Of a DNA stretch of 16,180 bases, positions 7,459-15,380 are shown in pieces. The position numbers and the translations under genes are program-made. The stretch is from JALZDI01 sp965653225 (GTDB lineage Bacteria; Actinomycetota; Actinomycetes; Propionibacteriales; Nocardioidaceae), in assembly GCA_965653225.1 (NCBI GenBank), contig CBFGZI010000089.1, positions 1 through 16,180 of the forward strand, given 5' to 3'. The notes beneath the pieces are model-generated. The model saw only the letters and a program-made list of their open reading frames with translations. It did no database searches and was not told the DNA's origin. Numbering within the stretch: position 1 is the stretch's first letter; each line of letters starts with the position of its first letter.

Positions 7459-8154
7459 ATGCCGCGCAACCGGGCAGACCCGCAACGGTTCGCCGACGTG
7501 TCACCGGTCGACCGGCCGGGACCGTTGCGACTCCGCGTGCAGGACGCGTTGCGCGAGCTCATCATCATGCGTTCTCTCGAGCCGGGCCAGCACCTGATCG
7601 AGTCCGAGCTGGCACAGCGCCTGAACGTGAGCCGCGGCCCCGTGCGTGAGGCGCTGCAGGCCCTGCAGACGCAGGGCTGGGTCGACCTCGAGCCCGGCCG
7701 CGGGGCGTTCGTGCACGACCCCAGCGACGTCGAGGCCGACGAGGTGTTCGCCGTACGGGCCGCGCTGGAGAGCGAGGCCGCCGGCCTGGCCGCCACTCGC
7801 GTGGACGAGGACGACCTCGCCGAGCTGCGCGACATCAACACCCGTCTTCGGGCGGCCGCATCCTCCGGTGCCGAGGCCGACGTGGTCGCGGAGAACTCCG
7901 CACTGCACCGCAGGATCGCGCAGCTGTCCGGGATCAAGCTGCTGTCCGACTACGTCGACGGGGTCGACCTGCGGGTGCGGTGGTTCTACAAGCCGCTCGT
8001 GCGCACCCGCGGCATGGCCTCCTACGACGAGCACGAACGCCTGATCGCCGCGCTGGAGACCCGCGACCAGGAGCACGCCGCCGACGTGATGCGGTGGCAC
8101 ACCGAGCAGACGCGCCAGACCTACCAGTCGGCCAACACTATGTCGTCATACTGA
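7459..8154 (+). CDS. GntR-family transcriptional regulator, FCD (FadR-type) subfamily
   Basis: A 231-residue DNA-binding regulator. The N-terminal winged helix (about 22-92) includes LRLRVQDALRELII, the recognition helix in LNVSRGPVREALQAL, and the wing GWVDLEPGRGAFV. The C-terminal FCD effector domain (about 96-222) keeps the three His that usually bind a metal: His150 (in NSALHRRIA), His192 (DEHERLIAAL) and His214 (MRWHTEQT), with Asn146 at the position usually held by Asp. Such proteins typically sense a small carboxylate or a similar pathway compound. The gene starts three bases after the hydrolase stop and lies inside the operon, so it probably controls the palindrome at 115-130. Ligand unknown. 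The ATG lies close behind AGGTGAG in the end of the hydrolase gene. Confidence 0.92.
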   Translation: MPRNRADPQRFADVSPVDRPGPLRLRVQDALRELIIMRSLEPGQHLIESELAQRLNVSRGPVREALQALQTQGWVDLEPGRGAFVHDPSDVEADEVFAVRAALESEAAGLAATRVDEDDLAELRDINTRLRAAASSGAEADVVAENSALHRRIAQLSGIKLLSDYVDGVDLRVRWFYKPLVRTRGMASYDEHERLIAALETRDQEHAADVMRWHTEQTRQTYQSANTMSSY

Positions 8155-8173
8155 CGTGAATTACCTCGCGACG

Positions 8174-8179
8174 AGGAGG
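8174..8179 (+). promoter_or_regulatory. Perfect Shine-Dalgarno deciding the GTG start of the APC permease
   Basis: AGGAGG within GAGGAGGAG lies five bases before GTG at 8185. It is the strongest ribosome-binding site in the window and the main sequence in the 30-base gap after the regulator gene. It supports the non-ATG start and suggests that the permease is translated independently of its neighbour. No terminator or clear promoter is seen in the gap. Confidence 0.7.
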
Positions 8180-8184
8180 AGACC

Positions 8185-9606
8185 GTGACCAACACGCACG
8201 AAGAACACGGTGAGCTCGACCGGTTCGGCTACCAGCAGGAGCTGAGGCGCTCCCTGACGTTCTGGGACCTGCTGGTCTACGGCCTGGTGTTCATGGTGCC
8301 GATCGCGCCGTTCGGCATCTTCGGCACGGTGTTCGCCGAGTCCGGCGGCATGGTGGTGCTGGCTTACGGCATCGGCGCGGTCGCGATGGCCTTCACCGCG
8401 CTGTCGTACTCGGAGATGGCGAAGGCGTTCCCGATGGCCGGCTCGGTCTACAGCTACGCCGGCCGCGGCATCGCACCGCCGGTCGGGTTCATCGCGGGCT
8501 GGTCCATCCTGCTCGACTACATCCTGGTGCCGGCGCTGCTGTACATCGTGTCCGGCGTGGCCATGAACAGCTTCGTGCCCGCCGTACCGGTGTGGGTGTG
8601 GGTGGTCGGGTTCATCGTCATGAACACCGTCATCAACTACTTCGGCATCGAGCTCACGGCCCGGGTCAACAAGGTCATGCTGCTCGCCGAGCTCGTGGTG
8701 CTCGCGATCTTCCTGGTCGTCGGTGGCTGGGCGATCGCAACAGGACCCGTGAACTGGTCCTGGGCCCCGTTGTTCAACCCCGACACGTACTCGCTGGGCG
8801 TGGTCCTCGCCGCCGTCTCCGTGGCCGTGCTCTCGTTCCTCGGGTTCGACGCGATCTCCACGCTGGCCGAGGAGAACCGCGAGAGCGCGCGGCAGATCGG
8901 GCGCTCGATGGTCGCGGCCCTCGCACTGGCCGGCGTGCTGTTCATGGTGCAGACCTGGGTGGCGGCGCTTCTGGTGCCCAACCCCGACGCGCTGCTCAAC
9001 GGACAGGGCAACGTCGACACGGCCTTCTACGACGCGGCCGGTGCCGCGGGCGGACCGTGGCTGTCCACGCTGACGGCGATCGCCACGGCCATCGCCTGGG
9101 GCTTCGCCGACGCCCTGGTCGCGCAGGCGGCGACCAGCCGGGTGCTGTTCTCGATGGCGCGCGACCGGCAGCTGCCGGCGTTCCTGCGCAAGATCCATCC
9201 GCACTACCGCGTGCCGACCAACGCCACCTTCCTCATCGCGGGCATCTCCGTGGCGGTGGGCGTCTACATGGCCAGCCGCAGTGACGGCATCGAGCTGCTC
9301 TCCACCATGGTCAACTTCGGAGCCCTGACTGCGTTCCTGCTGCTGCACGTGTCGGTCATCGTCTACTTCGTGTTCCGCCGGGGCAGCCGTTCGGTCCGGC
9401 ACACCGTGGTGCCGGTGGTGGGGCTGGTGATCCTCGGCTTCGTGATGTGGTCGGCGAACGTGGCTGCGCAGGTCACCGGGCTCACCTGGCTGGCGCTGGG
9501 CATCGTCGTGGTGGTCGTGCTCATGCTGACCGGCCGTACACCTGCGCTGGCCATGGCCGACGAGCAGGCCGACAGCGACGAGGAGCAGACGAAGAGCGTG
9601 CCCTGA
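8185..9606 (+). CDS. APC-superfamily permease, PuuP-like (putrescine/amino acid importer type)
   Basis: A 473-residue integral membrane transporter with about 12 hydrophobic helices and a short charged tail at each end. It resembles E. coli putrescine importer PuuP from memory: LRRSLTFWDLLVYGL with MVPIAPFGIFG near the first helix, GFIAGWSILLDYILVP (101-116), SFLGFDAISTLAEE (217-230), an SRVLFSMARDRQLP loop, and NFGALTAFLLLHVSVI late in the protein. These features place it in the amino acid/polyamine branch. The substrate cannot be fixed from sequence: amine, amino acid or hydrolase product are all possible. It follows the GntR gene by 30 bases with no visible terminator and is likely the last gene of the operon. 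In E. coli, PuuP works with gamma-glutamylated putrescine, which makes a GGT-like neighbour suggestive only. Confidence 0.88.
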   Translation: MTNTHEEHGELDRFGYQQELRRSLTFWDLLVYGLVFMVPIAPFGIFGTVFAESGGMVVLAYGIGAVAMAFTALSYSEMAKAFPMAGSVYSYAGRGIAPPVGFIAGWSILLDYILVPALLYIVSGVAMNSFVPAVPVWVWVVGFIVMNTVINYFGIELTARVNKVMLLAELVVLAIFLVVGGWAIATGPVNWSWAPLFNPDTYSLGVVLAAVSVAVLSFLGFDAISTLAEENRESARQIGRSMVAALALAGVLFMVQTWVAALLVPNPDALLNGQGNVDTAFYDAAGAAGGPWLSTLTAIATAIAWGFADALVAQAATSRVLFSMARDRQLPAFLRKIHPHYRVPTNATFLIAGISVAVGVYMASRSDGIELLSTMVNFGALTAFLLLHVSVIVYFVFRRGSRSVRHTVVPVVGLVILGFVMWSANVAAQVTGLTWLALGIVVVVVLMLTGRTPALAMADEQADSDEEQTKSVP

Positions 9607-9683
9607 CCGGGGCCGGCAGAGAGTACGAGGCCGCCGCCGCGGGTACGCCCGACCAGCGGAAGGGAGTCCCAGCAGCGGGCTGA

Positions 9684-9689
9684 AAGACT
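9684..9689 (+). promoter_or_regulatory. Possible -10 element for leaderless transcription of the GH2 gene
   Basis: AAGACT ends six bases before ATG 9696 and matches the weak nAnnnT form. Leaderless actinobacterial genes often have a -10 at this distance. No good -35 is found, and a weak Shine-Dalgarno (GAAAG, 9682-9686) overlaps it. The rest of the 89-base gap after the permease gene (9607-9695) shows only a small 4-bp hairpin (CGGGTACGCCCG, 9640-9651). Confidence 0.2.
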
Positions 9690-9695
9690 GCGCAC

Positions 9696-11537
<1,842 letters not shown>

Positions 11538-11562
11538 CAGGCACGCACCGGGACGTGACGCG

Positions 11563-11589
11563 TTGCCGCACCCACCGCTGGGGCAGGAT
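11563..11589 (+). promoter_or_regulatory. Possible promoter for leaderless galK
   Basis: TTGCCG (11563-11568) and CAGGAT (11584-11589) are 15 bp apart, and CAGGAT ends six bases before ATG 11596. The geometry is similar to that before the GH2 gene. Both hexamers are imperfect. The 58-base gap may instead be simple read-through from GH2, with AGGA (11585-11588) as a weak ribosome-binding site. Confidence 0.25.
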
Positions 11590-11595
11590 GTGCGG

Positions 11596-12765
11596 ATGAC
11601 CGGCAAGGATGCGGGAGCGCGCGGTACCGGCGCCGGCTTCCGGGAGGAGCTCGGCCACGAGCCCGACTGCGTGTGGGCCTCGCCGGGCCGGGTGAACCTG
11701 ATCGGCGAGCACACCGACTACAACGAGGGCTTCGTCCTGCCGCTGGCGCTCCCGCACCGGGTGGTCGCCTCCGCCCGCCGAAACGGCGAAGACCACATCC
11801 GCATGGTGTCGGCCCAGCGCCGCGGCCGTCACGTGGAGGTCGGCCTGCCGTCGCTGCGGCCGGGCGCGGTCGACGGGTGGCCGGCGTACGTCGCCGGTGT
11901 GGTGTGGGCGCTGCGCGAGGCCGGTCACGACATCGGCGGCCTCGACCTGCTCGTCGACGGCAACGTGCCCGCAGGCGCCGGCCTGTCCTCGTCCGCGGCA
12001 CTGGAGTGCGCCGTGGCGCTGGCGGTGGACGAGATCTTCGGGCTGGGCATCGAGCGTCCCGCGCTCGCCCGGCTGGCCCAGCGCGCGGAGAACGACTTCG
12101 TCGGCGTGCCCTCGGGGATCATGGACCAGTCCGCGTCGCTGCTGTGCCGCGAGGGGCACGTCCTGTTCCTCGACACCCGCAACCTGGAGGTCGAGCAGGT
12201 GCCGCTCGACCTCGAGGCGACCGGCCTGGTGCTGCTGGTGGTGGACACCCGCGCGCCGCACCGGCTCGCCGACGGCGAGTACGCCGCCCGCCGGCGGGAC
12301 TGCGAGCGGGGCGCGGCCGCGCTCGGTGTCCCGTACCTGCGTGACGTGCCCCCCGAGGACCTGGCCTCCGCGCTGGCCCGCATCGACGACGACACGACTA
12401 GACGGCGGGTGCGGCACGTGGTGACCGAGGACGCCCGGGTGCTCGATGTCGTGGCCCTGCTCCGCGGCGGACGGGTGGGCGAGATCGGCCCGCTGCTGAC
12501 GGCGTCGCACGCGTCGCTACGCGACGACTTCGAGGTGACGGTGCCCGAGCTCGACACCGCGGTCGAGGCGGCGATGGAGGCCGGAGCACTCGGGGCCCGC
12601 ATGACCGGGGGCGGCTTCGGCGGCTGCGTGATCGCGCTGGTCCCGACCGACCGGGGTGCGGACGTCGGCGAGTCGCTACGCCGGGCGTTCGCCGACCGCG
12701 GCTTCACCCCGCCCGAGCTGTTCGTGACCCGCGCGTCGCCCGGCGCCGTACGGCTCGGTCCCTGA
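11596..12765 (+). CDS. galK: Galactokinase
   Basis: GHMP-family kinase that phosphorylates galactose at C1 with ATP, the first committed step of the Leloir pathway. The 389-residue protein has the galactokinase signature GRVNLIGEHTDYN (31-43, with Arg32, Glu38 and Asp41), the ATP-binding loop PAGAGLSSSAALE (125-137), the catalytic Asp177 in SGIMDQSASL, and the C-terminal GHMP motif TGGGFGGC (337-344). The galactose-specific signature separates it from homoserine or mevalonate kinases. An in-frame TTG at 11563 would add 11 residues, but ATG 11596 has better upstream sequence and keeps the usual N-terminal length. Gene pairing with the GH2 enzyme suggests that released galactose is the substrate. 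galT and galE are not in the window. Confidence 0.94.
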   Translation: MTGKDAGARGTGAGFREELGHEPDCVWASPGRVNLIGEHTDYNEGFVLPLALPHRVVASARRNGEDHIRMVSAQRRGRHVEVGLPSLRPGAVDGWPAYVAGVVWALREAGHDIGGLDLLVDGNVPAGAGLSSSAALECAVALAVDEIFGLGIERPALARLAQRAENDFVGVPSGIMDQSASLLCREGHVLFLDTRNLEVEQVPLDLEATGLVLLVVDTRAPHRLADGEYAARRRDCERGAAALGVPYLRDVPPEDLASALARIDDDTTRRRVRHVVTEDARVLDVVALLRGGRVGEIGPLLTASHASLRDDFEVTVPELDTAVEAAMEAGALGARMTGGGFGGCVIALVPTDRGADVGESLRRAFADRGFTPPELFVTRASPGAVRLGP

Positions 12766-12783
12766 GCCCGGCTCCGGCTCAGG
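12761..12783 (+). terminator. Hairpin overlapping the galK stop codon
   Basis: CCTGAGCC (12761-12768) and GGCTCAGG (12776-12783) are perfect 8-bp arms around a 7-base loop. The left arm contains the galK stop TGA (12763-12765). No T-tract follows. The position, after galK and before a new promoter at 12818, fits a terminator separating the sugar genes from the dehydrogenase gene. Confidence 0.55.
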
Positions 12784-12817
12784 ACGCGTCCACCGTCTCC
12801 AGGGGTCGCGTTGGGGG

Positions 12818-12847
12818 TTCACAGGGCTCGTCCATGCCGTCTAGCGT
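12818..12847 (+). promoter_or_regulatory. Candidate vegetative promoter of the transhydrogenase-type gene
   Basis: TTCACA (12818-12823; five of six matches to TTGACA) and TAGCGT (12842-12847; fits TAnnnT) are separated by 18 bp. The predicted transcription start at about 12854 falls inside the first tandem repeat and leaves a leader of about 43 bases before ATG 12897. An earlier in-frame ATG at 12834 lies inside this promoter and would not be transcribed from it. Confidence 0.5.
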
Positions 12848-12851
12848 CGGA

Positions 12852-12881
12852 CCACATCGTGGAGTTGTTTCCCACATCGTG
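12852..12881. repeat. Two direct copies of a 10-bp element, 20 bp apart, candidate tandem operator
   Basis: CCACATCGTG occurs at 12852-12861 and again at 12872-12881. The copies start exactly 20 bp apart, about two helical turns, so bound proteins would lie on one DNA face. Each copy is itself near-symmetric (CAC-ATC-GTG; the first extends to CCAC-ATC-GTGG). They straddle and follow the predicted transcription start, a typical repressor position. The regulator is unknown. Confidence 0.55.
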
Positions 12882-12882
12882 C

Positions 12883-12888
12883 AAGGGG
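12883..12888 (+). promoter_or_regulatory. Ribosome-binding site deciding start 12897
   Basis: AAGGGG lies eight bases before ATG 12897. It favours this start over the in-frame ATG 12834, whose 21 extra residues look unlike the family N-terminus and would be read from promoter sequence. Confidence 0.5.
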
Positions 12889-12896
12889 TGTCGCGG

Positions 12897-14165
12897 ATGA
12901 GCATCGACCCGAACGAGACCGTCTTCACCTGGGGCGCCCCGCCGCTGAAGTTCGGCACCGGGGCGCTCGACGAGATCGGCGGGGAGGTCGCCGCGACCGG
13001 GGCAGCCTCGTGCCTGGTGATCACCGACCCGGGAGTGCGCGAGACCGGCACCGCCGACCGGGTCCGCGACCTCGTCGCCGCGGCCGGGGTGAAGGCCGAG
13101 GTGTTCGACCGGGTAGCGGTGGAGCCCACCGACGAGAGCATCGACGAGGCGGTGGAGTTCGCGCGGCAGCGCGACTGGGGCTGCTACGTCGCGGTGGGTG
13201 GCGGGTCGTCGATCGACACCGCCAAGGCCGTGAACCTGCTGACCACCCACCCGGGCGGGTTGCTGGACTACGTGACCCCGCCGATCGGTGGCGGGCAGGT
13301 GCCGACCGGGCCGCTCAGGCCGCTCATCGCCGTGCCCACCACCGCCGGCACCGGGTCGGAGTCGACCACCATCTGCGTCGTCGACTTCCTGGGCATGCAC
13401 CTCAAGGCGGGGATCAGCCACGCGAGGCTGCGGCCGTCGCTGGCGGTCATCGACCCGTTGACGACCGTCACGTTGCCGCCGCAGGTAACCGCTTCCAGCG
13501 GCATGGACGTGCTGTCCCACGCGCTGGAGAGCTACACCTGCGTCCGCTTCGACACCAAGCCGGCGCCCGAGGACTTCATGCGCCGCCCCGCGTTCTGCGG
13601 CGCGAACCCGATCAGCGACGTGTGGTGCGAGCGGGCCCTCGGGCTGGTCGGGCGCTACCTTCGCCGCGCGGTGCTGAACGGTCGCGACCTCGACGCGCGC
13701 TACCAGATGATGCTGGCCTCGACGTACGCCGGCACCGGCTTCGGCAACGCCGGCACACACCTACCGCACGCCAACGCGTACCCCATCGCGGGCGCGGCGA
13801 AGGGCTACCGCGCCGAGGGCTACCCGCCGATGCCAATGGTCCCGCACGGGCAGGCCGTCTCGGCGACCGCGGCGGCGGTGTTCCGCTGGACCTACCCCGG
13901 AGACCCCGGCCGGCATCTGCGGGCGGCCGAGCTGCTCACCGGGCAGACGTTCACCGCCACCGACGGCGCGGACGCGCTCGCGCACGTCCTCGCCGAGCTG
14001 ATGCGCGACATCGGCATGCCCGCCGGGCTGACCAGCTTCGGGTACGACCACGGCGACCTCGAGACGCTGGTCGAGGGCACCCTGAAGCAGACCCGGCAGC
14101 TGTCGGTCGTGCCGCGCCCGGTCAGCCCGGACGCCCTGCGCGAGATCTTCCGCCAGTCGTTCTGA
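12897..14165 (+). CDS. Iron-containing alcohol dehydrogenase, hydroxyacid-oxoacid transhydrogenase (ADHFE1) type
   Basis: A 422-residue group III metal-dependent alcohol dehydrogenase. The NAD-binding motif is AVGGGSSIDTAKA (99-111), followed by PTTAGTGSES (147-156). Metal ligands are Asp204 and His208 (SGMDVLSHALESYT), His291 (HLPHANAYPI) and His317 (MVPHGQAV). Several stretches recall human hydroxyacid-oxoacid transhydrogenase rather than FucO-type dehydrogenases: VEPTDESIDEAVEFA, a LDYVTPPIGGG loop, ANPISDVWCERAL, and GTGFGNAGTHLPH. That enzyme oxidises 4-hydroxybutyrate using 2-oxoglutarate as acceptor; bacterial relatives may instead be NAD-linked 4-hydroxybutyrate dehydrogenases. The likely product is therefore an oxo-acid such as succinic semialdehyde (inference). 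The gene has its own promoter, and its last 44 bases overlap the convergent pta gene. Confidence 0.82.
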   Translation: MSIDPNETVFTWGAPPLKFGTGALDEIGGEVAATGAASCLVITDPGVRETGTADRVRDLVAAAGVKAEVFDRVAVEPTDESIDEAVEFARQRDWGCYVAVGGGSSIDTAKAVNLLTTHPGGLLDYVTPPIGGGQVPTGPLRPLIAVPTTAGTGSESTTICVVDFLGMHLKAGISHARLRPSLAVIDPLTTVTLPPQVTASSGMDVLSHALESYTCVRFDTKPAPEDFMRRPAFCGANPISDVWCERALGLVGRYLRRAVLNGRDLDARYQMMLASTYAGTGFGNAGTHLPHANAYPIAGAAKGYRAEGYPPMPMVPHGQAVSATAAAVFRWTYPGDPGRHLRAAELLTGQTFTATDGADALAHVLAELMRDIGMPAGLTSFGYDHGDLETLVEGTLKQTRQLSVVPRPVSPDALREIFRQSF

Positions 14166-15225
14166 CCCCGCTGTGCCGGCCGGCCCTCGCCTGCAGCGCG
14201 CTGAGCAGCGCGACGGCGATCGCGTCGTCGGCCGAGCAGCCGCGGGACAGGTCGTTCACCGGCGCCGCGAGGCCCTGCAGGATCGGGCCGATCGCGGCTG
14301 CGCCGGCCAGCCGCTCGGTGATCTTGTAGCCGATGTTGCCCGCCGACAGGTTGGGGAACACCAGCACGTTGGCACGCCCGGCCACCGGCGAGCCCGCGGC
14401 CTTGGAGCGGCCCACCGACTCCAGCAGGGCCGCGTCGAACTGCAGCTCGCCGTCCACGCACAGCCCGGGCTGGAGGTCGCGGGCGATCTGCGTCGCCGTA
14501 CGCACCGTCTCGACCTCGGGGTGCTCGGCGCTGCCCATGGTGCTGAACGAGAGCATCGCGATCCGCGGCTGCTCGTGGACGAGCTCGCGGAAGGTCCTCG
14601 CGGTGGCCACCGCCACCTGGGCGAGCTGACGGGAGTCGGGCGCGGGGAGCACGGCGCAGTCGCCGTAGGCCAGTCGCCGCCCGTCGGGGAGCACGAGCAG
14701 GAAGCTGCTCGACACCGTCGACACGTCCGTGGCCAGGCCCACCACGCTCAGCGCCGCACGGATCACGTCGCCGGTCGGCCGGGTCGCACCCGCGACGCAT
14801 GCGTCGGCGAGGCCGGCCGCCACCAATGCGGTGGACAGGTAGACCGGGTCGACCGACGCGGTCACCATCTCGGCCGGGCTGCGAGGCGGTCCGCCAGCAC
14901 GTTGCTGCAGGGCGCCGACCACGTCGGCGTCGACGGACAGGTCGCGCACCGCCCACCGCTCCACCCCGTCGGACGGGTCCGTCCCGGTGTCGCCGGAGGT
15001 CACCAGCACCGGGTCGACGGGAGCGTGCTCGGCCAGCCAGCGCGCGGCCCGGACGACCCGCTCGTCGTCACCGTCGGCGAACGCCACCCGCACCTGCTGC
15101 CCCTGCAGGTCGGCGGCCCAGCGCTGCACGAGGTCGCGCAGGTGACCGTTCGCGGCGTCGGCGGGCCCGCGCAACGGAGCGACCTGGGCGGCCTGGGCCG
15201 GCGCCGGGCTCTTGGTCTCCGTCAT
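14122..15225 (-). CDS. pta: Phosphate acetyltransferase (single-domain PTA_PTB type)
   Basis: Interconverts acetyl-CoA and acetyl phosphate in the cytoplasm. The 367-residue protein is the short EutD-like form without the N-terminal DRTGG/P-loop region. Family marks include VAFADGDDERVVRAA near 46-60, AGATRPTGDVIRAAL, a CVDGELQFDAAL segment, FPNLSAGNIGYKI, and the active-site APVNDLSRGCSADD with Ser327 and Arg328. The ATG at 15225 has GGTGAGG seven bases upstream on the minus strand. After the normal family end (about residue 349), an Arg/Gly-rich tail of about 18 residues is encoded partly in the antisense overlap with the dehydrogenase gene. No ackA is in the window. Divergent placement to an IclR gene suggests that this copy serves an inducible carbon route, for example an acetyl-phosphate-producing one, rather than housekeeping overflow (inference). 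Confidence 0.9.
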   Translation of the reverse strand: MTETKSPAPAQAAQVAPLRGPADAANGHLRDLVQRWAADLQGQQVRVAFADGDDERVVRAARWLAEHAPVDPVLVTSGDTGTDPSDGVERWAVRDLSVDADVVGALQQRAGGPPRSPAEMVTASVDPVYLSTALVAAGLADACVAGATRPTGDVIRAALSVVGLATDVSTVSSSFLLVLPDGRRLAYGDCAVLPAPDSRQLAQVAVATARTFRELVHEQPRIAMLSFSTMGSAEHPEVETVRTATQIARDLQPGLCVDGELQFDAALLESVGRSKAAGSPVAGRANVLVFPNLSAGNIGYKITERLAGAAAIGPILQGLAAPVNDLSRGCSADDAIAVALLSALQARAGRHSGVRTTGGRSRAGRPG

Positions 15226-15251
15226 CTCTGGACCTCACCGTCGGTCTTTCA

Positions 15252-15257
15252 TATAAT
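15252..15257 (+). promoter_or_regulatory. Perfect TATAAT in the pta-iclR spacer
   Basis: TATAAT lies 17 bp downstream of TGGACC (15229-15234; four of six matches to TTGACA), together a plausible promoter reading toward iclR with a leader of roughly 95-120 bases. On the minus strand the same AT-rich patch gives TATATG/CATTAT, a plausible -10 for pta with TTACCC about 17 bp upstream. The element overlaps the first TGGAAGT half-site. Confidence 0.45.
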
Positions 15258-15356
15258 GGAAGTGACTCCCACGGGTAACTTTACGGAGTCCCCGCGATGA
15301 GGGTCAACCGTGCTGCGCGCGGTCCGAGACCGACCCGCCGGTAGGGTTACTTCCAT
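15256..15356. promoter_or_regulatory. Array of IclR-like half-sites between divergent pta and iclR
   Basis: ATGGAAGTGAC (15256-15266) and GTTACTTCCAT (15346-15356) form an inverted repeat matching at 10 of 11 positions. A third, partial copy GTAACTT (15275-15281) faces the first as AAGTGAC-N8-GTAACTT. A separate 6-bp repeat, GACTCC (15264-15269) and GGAGTC (15285-15290), is nested there. TGGAA/TTCCA are also the arms of the known E. coli IclR box. The outer sites cover the TATAAT patch and the TAGGGT (15342-15347) next to iclR, so control of both genes by the IclR protein is likely. Confidence 0.55.
15342..15347 (+). promoter_or_regulatory. Candidate -10 element of iclR-type gene
   Basis: TAGGGT fits TAnnnT and would place the transcription start at about 15354-15356, directly before the in-frame ATG 15357. 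No convincing -35 is visible. Its last two bases begin the half-site GTTACTTCCAT, consistent with autorepression. If real, it would support a leaderless start at 15357 instead of 15381. Confidence 0.35.
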
Positions 15357-15369
15357 ATGGTGAGAGAGC

Positions 15370-15374
15370 GAGGG
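15370..15374 (+). promoter_or_regulatory. Ribosome-binding site for the IclR-type gene
   Basis: GAGGG lies six bases before ATG 15381 and is the reason for choosing that start over ATG 15357, which has no purine-rich site upstream. The choice adds or removes only eight residues. Confidence 0.4.
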
Positions 15375-15380
15375 CACGTC

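Noticed and set aside
5275..7485. Very long minus-strand open frame (736 codons) opposite the hydrolase gene
   Set aside because: Its product is Arg/Gly/Ala-rich without recognisable motifs, a typical antisense shadow in high-GC DNA, and the + strand gene has clear catalytic motifs.
8161..9402. Minus-strand open frame (413 codons) opposite the APC permease
   Set aside because: The product is His/Asp/Arg-rich with no domain; it is the antisense image of hydrophobic codons in the permease.
12834..12896. Upstream ATG adding 21 residues to the transhydrogenase-type protein
   Set aside because: It overlaps the predicted promoter and repeats, lacks a ribosome-binding site, and does not resemble the family N-terminus.
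14175..14184. GCCGGCCGGC palindrome near the convergent gene ends
   Set aside because: Short GC-only palindromes like this are expected by chance at this base composition, and it is inside pta.
14197..14212. Hairpin CGCGCT-GAGC-AGCGCG just after the transhydrogenase stop, considered as a terminator
   Set aside because: It has only a 6-bp stem, no T-tract, and lies within pta coding sequence where such GC symmetry is frequent; not strong enough to list.
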